Source of the DNA: Flavobacteriales bacterium
Lineage (GTDB): Bacteria; Bacteroidota; Bacteroidia; Flavobacteriales_D; Crocinitomicaceae
Assembly (NCBI GenBank): GCA_018883325.1
Contig: VEQH01000038.1
Span: 1 to 40,018 of the forward strand
DNA length: 40,018 nt
Direction of reading: 5' to 3'
The notes beneath the pieces were generated by a model. The model was not told the DNA's origin. It saw only the letters and a program-made list of their open reading frames with translations, and ran no database searches. The translations under genes were made by a program, and so were the position numbers. This document shows positions 10,226-17,585 of the stretch, one piece after another. Positions within the stretch are counted from its first letter, which is position 1. Each line of letters opens with the position of its first letter.

Positions 10226-11344
10226 TTATCTATTAAGCATTACAGGCATTACTAACATTAAAATGTCTTCATTTTCGTTAGTGTAAGTTGCAGGCGTTAA
10301 TAATCCAGCACGACTTGGTTCGCTCATCGCTAATTTAACTTCTGTTGAATCTAAATTTCCAAGCATTTCGATTAAGAAACGAGAGTTGAAACCAATTTCC
10401 ATATCGTCACCATCGTAATTACAAGTCAATCGTTCTTGTGCTTGATTGGAAAAATCCATATCTTCAGCGAAAAGAACTAACTCAGAACCAGCAAGTTTTA
10501 ATTTGATTTGGTGAGTTGTTTTATTAGCAAAAATTGAAACGCGCTTCATAGAACTCAACAATTGAAGACGATCAACTAATAATACATTTGGATTTTCTTT
10601 TGGAATTACAGCTTCGTAGTTCGGGTATTTTCCTTCAATTAAACGACAAACAATCGTTATATCATTGAACGTAAAAATAGCGTTTGACTCGTTGTATTCC
10701 AATAAAATTTCTTCGTCACCTCTTAAGTTGCTTTTCAACATATTTAGAGGTTTCTTAGGTAAAATGAACGCTGAACTACCATTTGCTTCAGCATCTGTTC
10801 TTCTGTAACGAACTAATTTATGTGCATCAGTTGCAACAAACGTTATATCTCCAGGCGTAAAATGGCAATAAACACCGCTCATTACAGGTCTTAAATCGTC
10901 ATTTCCAGTTGCAAAAAGTGTTTTGTTAACCGCTTTTAAAATGATTTCACCGGAAATTTTGATTGAATTTTTGTTTTCAATGTTAGGTAATTTTGGAAAT
11001 TCTTCTCCATTAAAACCAGTCATTCCAGAATTACCATTGTCATAGGTGATTTCAATTCCATACGTTTCAGGATTAACTCTAAAAGTACACGGTTGGTCTG
11101 GTAAATTTTTAAGAATATCAAGCACCATTTTAGCTGGAACGGCAATTTTTCCATTTTCTTCGGATTGAACTTCTAAAGTTGTCACCATCGTTGTTTCCAA
11201 GTCGGAAGCAGAAACAATCAATTGACCGTCTTTAATCTCGAAAAGGAAATTATCTAAAATTGGTAAATTATTACTTGAGTTAAGAACACCTGAAATACTT
11301 TGTAAATGACGTAAAAGGGTTGTGCTTGACGTTATAAAATTCAT
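10226..11344 (-). CDS. dnaN: DNA polymerase III subunit beta (sliding clamp)
   Basis: 372 residues, normal for the family. The protein forms the dimeric ring that tethers DNA polymerase III to DNA. Recognisable segments are the N-terminal LLRHLQSISGVL with LPILDNFLFE, the middle domain FATGNDDLRPVMSGVY followed by FVATDAHKLVRYRR, and the C-terminal ILMLVMPVML close to the end, typical of the third clamp domain and its partner-binding pocket. The ATG at 11344 lies shortly after a -7-like promoter element on the minus strand. rlmN follows after a seven-base gap. dnaA and recF, the common partners of dnaN elsewhere, are not next to it here. Confidence 0.97.
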   Translation of the reverse strand: MNFITSSTTLLRHLQSISGVLNSSNNLPILDNFLFEIKDGQLIVSASDLETTMVTTLEVQSEENGKIAVPAKMVLDILKNLPDQPCTFRVNPETYGIEITYDNGNSGMTGFNGEEFPKLPNIENKNSIKISGEIILKAVNKTLFATGNDDLRPVMSGVYCHFTPGDITFVATDAHKLVRYRRTDAEANGSSAFILPKKPLNMLKSNLRGDEEILLEYNESNAIFTFNDITIVCRLIEGKYPNYEAVIPKENPNVLLVDRLQLLSSMKRVSIFANKTTHQIKLKLAGSELVLFAEDMDFSNQAQERLTCNYDGDDMEIGFNSRFLIEMLGNLDSTEVKLAMSEPSRAGLLTPATYTNENEDILMLVMPVMLNR

Positions 11345-11361
11345 AAAAATTATATTTAGTA

Positions 11362-11369
11362 CAAAAATA
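11362..11369 (-). promoter_or_regulatory. Putative -7 promoter element for dnaN-rlmN
   Basis: The minus strand reads TATTTTTG, an exact match to the Bacteroidota -7 consensus TAnnTTTG, 18 bases before the dnaN ATG. I see no convincing -33 TTG at the expected distance, so this rests on the -7 element and its position only. Confidence 0.35.
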
Positions 11370-11454
11370 ATAATTCACGTGGATTATAGCGTCTATGTTT
11401 TTATTCGAATGAACAAATTCGATAAGTATTTTTTCCTGTTTTTGCCAAAATAGA

Positions 11455-11462
11455 TATTTTTG
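11455..11462 (+). promoter_or_regulatory. Putative -7 promoter element for the CAP-domain gene
   Basis: TATTTTTG matches TAnnTTTG exactly and ends 19 bases before the ATG at 11482. A TTTG at 11441-11444 is too close to be a normal -33 element. It stands about 90 bases from the opposing dnaN element. Confidence 0.35.
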
Positions 11463-11481
11463 TAGTAAACAACCTACTATC

Positions 11482-12009
11482 ATGAACTACTTTCTACTAT
11501 TTTTCGCTTTATCGATTTTTCAATTTACAAGTTTTGCTCAAGATTTAAGCGCTGAGGAGAAGAAACTGTATGAATTAGTAATGGAATATCGAAAAGAAAA
11601 AGGCTTGGCAGAAATATCACTGTCTAAGTCTTTGACTTTCGTGGCTCAAACCCATGCAAAAGACATGGAGGAAAACCCGGCAACAGGCGATTGCAATATG
11701 CACAGTTGGTCTTCAAAAGGAAAATGGAAAGGATGCTGTTACAATGACGATCACTCCAACGCACCTTGTATGTGGAATAAACCGAAAGAATTAACGAGCT
11801 ACAAAGGAATCGGATTTGAAATAGCGCATTGGTCTTCTTTTGGAACGGATGCGAAAACGGCGATTTACAGTTGGAAAGAGAGTTCAGGACACAATGCCGT
11901 AATGATCAATGAAGGAATGTGGAAAAGCCAGAATTCGAAAGCAATTGGCATCGGAATTTATGGAAGTTATGCAGTAATTTGGTTCGGTACAGCAGAAGAT
12001 GTTCAATGA
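11482..12009 (+). CDS. Secreted CAP-domain (SCP/PR-1-like) protein
   Basis: 175 residues. Residues 1-20 form a signal peptide ending in SFAQ. The mature part is a compact CAP domain: an N-terminal helix with LTFVAQTHAKDM, H74 in MHSW, E113 in GFEIAHWSS, H137 in ESSGHNAVMIN, and a C-terminal strand AVIWFGTAED. H74, E113 and H137 fit the conserved His/Glu residues of the CAP cavity. Cysteines at 71, 85, 86 and 96 lie in a central insertion and could form disulfides, in keeping with a periplasmic or extracellular location. CAP proteins have varied and mostly unproven functions in bacteria; I do not assign one. The gene is monocistronic and its last seven bases overlap the end of the opposing small gene. 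Confidence 0.88.
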   Translation: MNYFLLFFALSIFQFTSFAQDLSAEEKKLYELVMEYRKEKGLAEISLSKSLTFVAQTHAKDMEENPATGDCNMHSWSSKGKWKGCCYNDDHSNAPCMWNKPKELTSYKGIGFEIAHWSSFGTDAKTAIYSWKESSGHNAVMINEGMWKSQNSKAIGIGIYGSYAVIWFGTAEDVQ

Positions 12010-12359
12010 CTATATTTGCTTCGAATAAAAACTTTTAAAGCTTCTCGTTTTAATATTTCACCAGCTAAACTTTTGTAATCGTCATTTTTTGTAACAGCAT
12101 TTAGAAATTTATTTTCTTGTAAATCAACAGTGTAGATGAATTGTTGAAGTTCTGTTGCCGACAATCTAAAAAGTTGAGATGCGATTTGGTTCGTTAAGTC
12201 TTCTTTTATTGGAAGAATACTGTTTGACTCAAAACATACTTCCCAACCACAACTATTAAAATCTTTGATTATTTGTGCAACTGTTTTTTCTATGAATTCT
12301 TGGTTGTTAAAAAAATCGTTTATTTCGAGCTGGTTCAAAGTCTTATTTTTTAGATTCAA
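12003..12359 (-). CDS. Small hypothetical protein
   Basis: I do not recognise this 118-residue protein. It has no signal peptide or membrane segment, is rich in Asn, Glu, Lys and Leu, and looks helical, with a middle part LSATELQQFIYTVDLQ and a C-terminal LAGEILKREALKVFIRSKY. Two cysteines flank GWEV. The frame has no ATG at all: the first usable codon is TTG at 12359, and another TTG lies seven codons later. Upstream there is a stop after nine further codons. The minus-strand TAACTTTG (12364-12357) matches a -7 promoter element but overlaps the first TTG, which would favour the later start if it is used. Codon choice resembles its neighbours, so I think it is a real cytoplasmic protein. Confidence 0.6.
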   Translation of the reverse strand: MNLKNKTLNQLEINDFFNNQEFIEKTVAQIIKDFNSCGWEVCFESNSILPIKEDLTNQIASQLFRLSATELQQFIYTVDLQENKFLNAVTKNDDYKSLAGEILKREALKVFIRSKYSH

Positions 12360-12384
12360 AGTTAAAATTACAATTTGTTTAGCT

Positions 12385-12392
12385 TAGTTTTG
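12385..12392 (+). promoter_or_regulatory. Putative -7 promoter element for the phosphoglycosyl transferase gene
   Basis: TAGTTTTG matches TAnnTTTG exactly and ends 19 bases before the ATG at 12412, the same spacing as for the CAP gene. There is no clear -33 element. Confidence 0.4.
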
Positions 12393-12411
12393 TGGCAAAT
12401 TCAAGTTTTTA

Positions 12412-13002
12412 ATGAAACGACTTTTTGATATTCTTTTTTCTTCATTCATTTTACTTCTTTTTTTTCCTTTTGGTTTAATTCTTTCGTTATTGATTGTACT
12501 TGAATCAAAGGGTGGAATTTTTTACAAGCAAAAGCGAATTGGGAAAGATGGAAATCCTTTTTATTTATTGAAGTTTCGTTCGATGCGCACAGATGCCGAC
12601 AAATTAGGCAAACTAACGGTTGGTATGCGCGACCCAAGAATTACCAAAATTGGCTATTTCATTCGAAAATATAAATTAGATGAATTTCCGCAGTTTATTA
12701 ATGTCTTGAAAGGTGAAATGAGTATCGTTGGTCCACGTCCTGATGTGAAAGAATATGTGGATTTATACAATTCAGAGCAACGTAAAATTCTTCTAGTAAA
12801 ACCAGGAATTACAGATTACGCTTCGTTGGAATATTTTGAAGAGAGCGATTTGTTGGCAAAATCATCTAATCCTGAAAAGACTTATATCGATGAAATTATG
12901 CCTGCGAAAATCAAATTGAACCAAAAATACATTGCTAATCCAACCTTGTGGGTAGATTTGAAGATTATCTTTTTGACAGCAAAACGAATTATTTCAAAGT
13001 AA
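12412..13002 (+). CDS. Sugar transferase, monotopic phosphoglycosyl transferase (PglC/WcaJ-type)
   Basis: 196 residues, the size of the minimal catalytic domain of the bacterial sugar transferase family (PF02397). These enzymes move a sugar-1-phosphate from a nucleotide sugar to undecaprenyl phosphate at the inner face of the cytoplasmic membrane, beginning synthesis of a surface glycan. Residues 7-29 form the hydrophobic re-entrant membrane helix. The family core is clear: KQKRIGKDGNPF, LLKFRSMRTDA, the catalytic Asp-Glu pair D90-E91 in KYKLDEFPQ, and the GEMSIVGPRPD motif. The larger WcaJ-type N-terminal membrane domains are absent. No other glycan genes lie nearby, so the sugar and final product cannot be deduced. 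It faces folC tail-to-tail across about 100 bases without a clear terminator. Confidence 0.92.
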   Translation: MKRLFDILFSSFILLLFFPFGLILSLLIVLESKGGIFYKQKRIGKDGNPFYLLKFRSMRTDADKLGKLTVGMRDPRITKIGYFIRKYKLDEFPQFINVLKGEMSIVGPRPDVKEYVDLYNSEQRKILLVKPGITDYASLEYFEESDLLAKSSNPEKTYIDEIMPAKIKLNQKYIANPTLWVDLKIIFLTAKRIISK

Positions 13003-13103
13003 TCTTCACTAAGCTATCAACCATATCCATATTCGAACAACTTCAATCTCAAGGTTTTTTTCAATCAAATTTTCTTCTTGATAGAAATTCAAAAACTATT
13101 CAT

Positions 13104-14333
13104 TTAAAATGAATGAAAATTCATGTTTACATCTGAAATCAGGAAGAAGCTTCCAATCACTAAAAGCGTATTTTGTTTATTTAATGTAGGTAATATTTTA
13201 TCAATAGCTTGATTTACATCTTTATGTACTTCTTGGATTTTTGGGTAAAGCTTTTTAATTTCTAAAAGTTTATCAAATGCTTGACTTCTTTCATTTTTAA
13301 AAGTACAAAGGTGAATGATACTATTCTCAGGGAAAATCGCCAACATCTTTTCTATTGCTTTGTCTTGAGAAGCTCCAAACAGAATCGTAAGTTTTTCGTT
13401 TTCTCCCAAATTTAAAGAGTTCAAAGTAGCTTTAATTCCTTCGTTGTTATGCGAAACATCAAGAATAACTGTAGGATTTTTCCTTGCAATTTCCATTCGA
13501 CCAAAAAGTCCGCTGTTTCGTCGGAGATTTGTAATTGCATTTTCAATCAATTCTTCATCAATCGAGTAGGAGAGGAGTGAAAGAGTAACTAATGCCGTTT
13601 TTAAATTTTTGTATTGATAACCAGCTAATTTGATTTCGAATGGAAGTTGAAATTCTTGCGCAAAAAAGACTTGCGCATTTTGTTCTTCGGCTTTTTTCTC
13701 AAAAACAGCAGTTGTTTCAATTTGTCTTTCACCAATAACAACTGTTGTTTCATTCTTAATAATTCCAGCCTTTTCAAAAGCAATTGCTTCCAAAGTTTCT
13801 CCTAGAAATTGCGTGTGATCTAAACCAATATTTGTAATGACCGAAATCAAAGGTTTTACAACATTTGTGGCATCCAAACGTCCGCCCAATCCTGTTTCAA
13901 GAACAACAATACTGCATTTTTCTTGTTGAAAATAACACAAAGCCATTGCTAGTGTAATCTCAAAGAAAGAAGGTGAAAAATCGAGATTTATTTCTTTAAC
14001 CTTTTGACAAAAATCAATTACAAATTCTTGGTCGATTTCAATACCATTAACCCGGATGCGCTCACGAAAATCATAGATGTGAGGTGAAGTAAATAATCCA
14101 ACTTTCTCGTTTTTTTCGACTAATAGACTTGTCAGAAACGAACAAGTTGAACCCTTTCCATTTGTTCCTGCAACATGAATGAATTTTAGTTTTTCATGTG
14201 GATTATCAAAAGATTGCAACAATGAAAGTGTGTTTTCAAGCCCAGGTTTGTAAGCTGAAGCACCTTTAAATTGATAAGAAGGAAATTGTTCAAAAAGCCA
14301 GTTGATACTTGCTTCGTACTTATTTTGCTTCAA
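13104..14333 (-). CDS. folC: Bifunctional folylpolyglutamate synthase / dihydrofolate synthase
   Basis: 409 residues. This Mur-ligase-family enzyme adds glutamate to dihydropteroate and to reduced folates with ATP. Visible signatures are the opening ASINWLFEQFPSYQ with GLENTLSLL, the P-loop HVAGTNGKGST (GTNGKGST at residues 56-63), the SPHIYDFRERIRVNG segment that follows it, ETGLGGRLDATN, ITNIGLDHTQFLG with FEKAGIIK, and VILDVSHNNEG. The first 14 bases overlap the end of the TonB-like gene, which indicates translational coupling in the minus-strand operon. Position behind exbB/exbD/tonB is unrelated to folate function and probably only reflects shared transcription. The stop codon lies within a short AT palindrome. 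Confidence 0.96.
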   Translation of the reverse strand: MKQNKYEASINWLFEQFPSYQFKGASAYKPGLENTLSLLQSFDNPHEKLKFIHVAGTNGKGSTCSFLTSLLVEKNEKVGLFTSPHIYDFRERIRVNGIEIDQEFVIDFCQKVKEINLDFSPSFFEITLAMALCYFQQEKCSIVVLETGLGGRLDATNVVKPLISVITNIGLDHTQFLGETLEAIAFEKAGIIKNETTVVIGERQIETTAVFEKKAEEQNAQVFFAQEFQLPFEIKLAGYQYKNLKTALVTLSLLSYSIDEELIENAITNLRRNSGLFGRMEIARKNPTVILDVSHNNEGIKATLNSLNLGENEKLTILFGASQDKAIEKMLAIFPENSIIHLCTFKNERSQAFDKLLEIKKLYPKIQEVHKDVNQAIDKILPTLNKQNTLLVIGSFFLISDVNMNFHSF

Positions 14334-15072
14334 TTTGAACGGTGTAGAATGCGTAAACAGTTCCTGAACCTGGATCTTTTTTGTATTTCACTTGGCGCAT
14401 AACTTCAGCAATTACTTGATTGATGATGCGTTGGTCGGTACAGGTGGATTTTGATTTAATCAAGGTTGCAGCAAAAACATCTCCATTGGAGTTGATACTT
14501 AATTTCAAGTGTATTTTAGAGTCAAAATCTGTGTCGTATGAAGGAAGCGATGCGTCGTTTAAACGTGTTCTAGCTTTTCCATCGCCAGCTCCAGAAGGAC
14601 CATCACCAAATTCTCCATCACCAGGACCTCCAAAAGGACCATTTCCAGCACCATTTCCATTTCCTGAACCGCCAGAACCAAAGGGATTATTTCCTTGTAC
14701 GGAAGTAGAAGCTTGGTTATTCGGGTTGTTTCCGTTGGTTTTGTTTGAACTTCCTGTTTTTACAGTAGTTTGCCCATTCTTGCTTGTTAGAACTTGTTGA
14801 ACTTGTTCTTTAGGTTCATCGATTGGATCATCAGAGGGAGTTCCTCCTCCAGCGCCACCGGTTTCAATTTTAAGTTCTTTTAATTCTAGTTCTTCCAAAG
14901 TTGTTTCAGTGTTGACCAAAACATCTTGAGGTGCAGGGTCGGCAATTTGATACGTTACAAGAAAAAATAAAATCAGAACTAAAATAACAGTAACAATCGC
15001 ACTGATCCAACCGATTTTAATATCTTTTGGATCTGCGACTCTCGCATTAAATAAATTTAGTTTCTCTGCCAT
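14320..15072 (-). CDS. TonB-like energy transducer
   Basis: 250 residues with the TonB plan: a short cytoplasmic N-terminus, one membrane helix (about 20-43, rich in Ile/Val/Leu), a long flexible periplasmic linker and a C-terminal domain (about 175-250) with IHLKLSINSNGDVFAATLIKS-type strands and a final VYAFYTVQIEAK. The linker is Gly/Asn/Ser-rich with repeated GNG and GPFGG motifs rather than the Pro/Lys-rich linker of E. coli TonB. TonB passes proton-motive energy from ExbB-ExbD to outer-membrane receptors. The gene begins three bases after exbD and overlaps folC by 14 bases. The two cysteine-free ends and the single Cys near residue 213 suggest no disulfide. A role nearer TolA cannot be excluded. 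Confidence 0.82.
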   Translation of the reverse strand: MAEKLNLFNARVADPKDIKIGWISAIVTVILVLILFFLVTYQIADPAPQDVLVNTETTLEELELKELKIETGGAGGGTPSDDPIDEPKEQVQQVLTSKNGQTTVKTGSSNKTNGNNPNNQASTSVQGNNPFGSGGSGNGNGAGNGPFGGPGDGEFGDGPSGAGDGKARTRLNDASLPSYDTDFDSKIHLKLSINSNGDVFAATLIKSKSTCTDQRIINQVIAEVMRQVKYKKDPGSGTVYAFYTVQIEAK

Positions 15073-15075
15073 AAT

Positions 15076-15486
15076 TTATTTGTCGTAAGCTAAAACAGGA
15101 TCCCAACCATTTGCTTGAGATAACGCTAATACATTGAATACAGCATCATAACTAGCTTTTCTGTGACCTGCAATTTTTAGTTTCATTTTGCCTGATTTCT
15201 CAACCGCTGCTGCTGTGATTTCTTTAATTTCATCAAAATCCATTGGGTTTTCCATATCTCCGCCAGGCATTACCACATAACGGTTATCTTCTGTGATAAC
15301 AACCATCGCTTCAACAGGGTCTTTAACAGGTTTGATATCAGCGTCAGGTTTTGGTAAATCGATTGGCGTTTGATTGTTCGCCATTAAACTCATGATAATG
15401 AAGAAAATCAGCAATAAGAATACAAGGTCGGTCATGGAGGCCATACCACCTTCTACTTTTACATTATTTCTGGGACGAAGATCCAT
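15076..15486 (-). CDS. exbD: ExbD/TolR-family biopolymer transport protein
   Basis: 136 residues, standard size. There is one N-terminal membrane helix (about 20-36) in MTDLVFLLLIFFIIMSLM, including the essential membrane aspartate (D20 in SMTD), followed by a periplasmic domain with VVITEDNRYVVMPGG and a C-terminal LKIAGHRKASYDAVFNVL segment where an ExbD periplasmic domain is expected. ExbD works with ExbB as the stator that uses the proton gradient to drive TonB. It sits between exbB and the TonB-like gene with gaps of three bases on both sides, so a functional unit is very likely. TolR is the alternative, but the adjoining TonB-like protein favours ExbD. Confidence 0.9.
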   Translation of the reverse strand: MDLRPRNNVKVEGGMASMTDLVFLLLIFFIIMSLMANNQTPIDLPKPDADIKPVKDPVEAMVVITEDNRYVVMPGGDMENPMDFDEIKEITAAAVEKSGKMKLKIAGHRKASYDAVFNVLALSQANGWDPVLAYDK

Positions 15487-15489
15487 TTC

Positions 15490-16200
15490 TTATTTATTTG
15501 GTTGGTTTAATAAATCCATAAACTCTAACGCTGCATTTTCCATTTGGTACACAACTTTCCCAATTTGTCCAACAAGGAAGTTATAACCCATGAATGCAAT
15601 AATACCAACGATTAGACCAGCAACTGTCGTAACCATCGCTGTCATGATTCCTGGTGCAATTGTTTTTAATTCCAATGTAGAAGCATTTTGTAAGTCGATG
15701 AATACCACAACCATACCGATTGTTGTTCCCAAGAATCCAATCATCGGAGCAGCACCAGCGGCAGTTGCTAAGAAATTCAATCGTTGTTCAAGGCGAAGAA
15801 TTTCAAATTTCCCTGTGTTTTCAATTGTTGCAGCAATACTCTCGTTTTTTGCAGAACCAATTCTAGAAATACCTTTTCCAAGCATTTTAGCAATTGGACT
15901 ATCAGATGAATTACAAATATCTTTTGCACCTTGTAGGTTTCCGTTACTGATTTGGCTTTTCACATTGTTAAGAAATCCTTGTTCTTCTTTTGTTGCTTTT
16001 CTTAATGCTAAAAATCGTTCAACAAAAACGAAAATTGTGTAACCAAACATAATTAACAAAATCAAATTGATGATCCAACCAATACCTTGATTCGACTGGT
16101 CAATGATGTCCCAAATCGGAACGTCTTTAACGCCTGTTGCTGGTTCGGATGCACCTGTTACAATTCCAGGATCTGCTTGAAGAAAGAAAAATGAACTCAT
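15490..16200 (-). CDS. exbB: ExbB/TolQ-family proton channel protein
   Basis: 236 residues with three membrane segments: about 39-61, 142-170 and 184-212. The family core EQRLNFLATAAGAAPMIGFL followed by GTTIGMVVVF, and GIMTAMVTTVAGLIVGI, is clear; it lines the proton path with ExbD. An additional N-terminal segment of about 30 residues (FFFLQADPGIVTGASEPAT) precedes the first helix, as in many Bacteroidota ExbB proteins. The gene starts 28 bases after the nhaD stop and is followed by exbD after three bases. It may be transcribed from the dehydrogenase promoter upstream or from a weak promoter of its own inside the end of nhaD; I see no consensus element in the 28-base gap. Confidence 0.92.
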   Translation of the reverse strand: MSSFFFLQADPGIVTGASEPATGVKDVPIWDIIDQSNQGIGWIINLILLIMFGYTIFVFVERFLALRKATKEEQGFLNNVKSQISNGNLQGAKDICNSSDSPIAKMLGKGISRIGSAKNESIAATIENTGKFEILRLEQRLNFLATAAGAAPMIGFLGTTIGMVVVFIDLQNASTLELKTIAPGIMTAMVTTVAGLIVGIIAFMGYNFLVGQIGKVVYQMENAALEFMDLLNQPNK

Positions 16201-16228
16201 ATTGTTTAAACTTTAAAATTGTTAGTTG

Positions 16229-17575
16229 TTACGATAATAATAAAAATACACCGATACCCGCAAAGTATCCAATTGCTGCCAGTGCTGAAATTCTTGTTAA
16301 ATACCAGAAGAATGATATTTTTTCCATGCCCATTGCCACAACGCCAGCTGCCGAACCAATAATTAACATTGAACCTCCTGTGCCAGCTGCATAAGCAATA
16401 AAGTGCCAGATTGTTGCATCTGTATCTTGTGTGAACATTCCAATACTTGCGGCAACTAATGGAACGTTATCAATAATAGCTGAAGCAACACCTAATAAAG
16501 TAATGAAAACGTTTTCATCAATTTTGGCATTGACTGTTTGACCAAAGTTGAAAATCATCCCTAATGATTCCATAGAAGCAACGGTCATTAAAATCCCTAA
16601 AAAGAACAAAATGGAAGGCATTTCTATTTTACTCAAAGCTTTCATTGTAGGCCCGGTGTGTGCTTGTTCTCCCTCTAATCCTTCTCTGTCTGAATGAGTA
16701 ATGTGGATAGTTCTATTACTTAAATATTCAGCAACTATTGCCATTACAGACAAAGAGAACATCATTCCAACATAAGGTGGTAGATGAGTTATTGTTTTAA
16801 AAACAGGAACAAAAACAATCATCAATAAACCAAATATTAACATAAATGGGCCGTATTTATTTTGTTTTTCTTCCGTTACTTCTTGGTTAATTGTTCCTTT
16901 AAAAACAGGCATAAATGAAGCAATTGCTAAAGGTATTAAAGTGCAAACTAAGGATGGTAAAATCAATAATTTCATTACTTCTCCTGTTGTTATTTTGTTT
17001 GCCATCCAAAGCATTGTTGTAGTAACGTCTCCAATTGGAGTCCAAGCTCCACCTGCGTTTGCAGAAATAATTATAAATCCAGCATACCACATTCTTGTGT
17101 TTGTATCTTTAACTATTTTTCTTAAAATGGAGATTAATACAATCGTTGCTGTTAAGTTATCAATGATTGCGGAAAGAATAAAAGCAAGAGCAGCAACAAT
17201 CCAAAGAATTTTGATTTTCCTTTTAGTTTTTATTAGCTTTTTAAATGTTGCAAATCCTTCATAATGGTCAATCATTTCAACAATAGCCATTGCTCCCATC
17301 AAGAAAATGAGGATTTCAGCTGTTTTTCCAAAATGATGTAATAATGTCGTCTCCAAAAGTTCTGCTTTCAACTCGTGATTTGCACCAACAAGTGAAGTTA
17401 GTTTTCCAGAGTGTGGGTCAATCCAATTTTGGATGCCGTCAATATTCAAAGCGATGGTTGTCCAACAGATTACCATCATTAAAAGAGCAGGAACTAATTT
17501 ATCAATTTTAATAGAATGCTCCAACGTAATTGCTGTGTATCCTAAAATAAATGTTGCAAGAATAAATAATTCCAT
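16229..17575 (-). CDS. nhaD: NhaD-type Na+/H+ antiporter
   Basis: 448 residues with about a dozen hydrophobic segments, an integral inner-membrane protein. The NhaD family exchanges cytoplasmic sodium (or lithium) for protons and is common in marine and alkaliphilic bacteria. Characteristic segments are the start ILATFILGYTAITLEH, SAIIDNLTATIVLISIL, SANAGGAWTPIGDVTTTMLW, ASAIIDNVPLVAASIGMF and GTGGSMLIIGSAAGVVAM. The Asp residues in IIDNLTA, IGDVTT and IIDNVP are likely ion-binding. The ATG at 17575 lies ten bases past the stop of the dehydrogenase gene, so the two are co-transcribed. The pairing suggests a saline habitat; any functional coupling to glutamate metabolism is only inferred. Confidence 0.93.
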   Translation of the reverse strand: MELFILATFILGYTAITLEHSIKIDKLVPALLMMVICWTTIALNIDGIQNWIDPHSGKLTSLVGANHELKAELLETTLLHHFGKTAEILIFLMGAMAIVEMIDHYEGFATFKKLIKTKRKIKILWIVAALAFILSAIIDNLTATIVLISILRKIVKDTNTRMWYAGFIIISANAGGAWTPIGDVTTTMLWMANKITTGEVMKLLILPSLVCTLIPLAIASFMPVFKGTINQEVTEEKQNKYGPFMLIFGLLMIVFVPVFKTITHLPPYVGMMFSLSVMAIVAEYLSNRTIHITHSDREGLEGEQAHTGPTMKALSKIEMPSILFFLGILMTVASMESLGMIFNFGQTVNAKIDENVFITLLGVASAIIDNVPLVAASIGMFTQDTDATIWHFIAYAAGTGGSMLIIGSAAGVVAMGMEKISFFWYLTRISALAAIGYFAGIGVFLLLS

Positions 17576-17585
17576 TTTTCTAATT

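Noticed and set aside
12366..12392. TTTG at 12374-12377 as the -33 element of the sugar transferase promoter
   Set aside because: It is only seven bases from the -7 element; the accepted spacing is about 17-23.
13098..13114. AT-rich palindrome ATTCATTT-A-AAATGAAT at the folC stop
   Set aside because: Perfect but short and made only of AT-rich bases in an AT-rich genome, with no T-run arrangement; chance is likely.
14420..14800. Plus-strand open frame rich in Pro and Phe
   Set aside because: It is the antisense of the Gly/Asn-rich TonB linker; the composition is a by-product.
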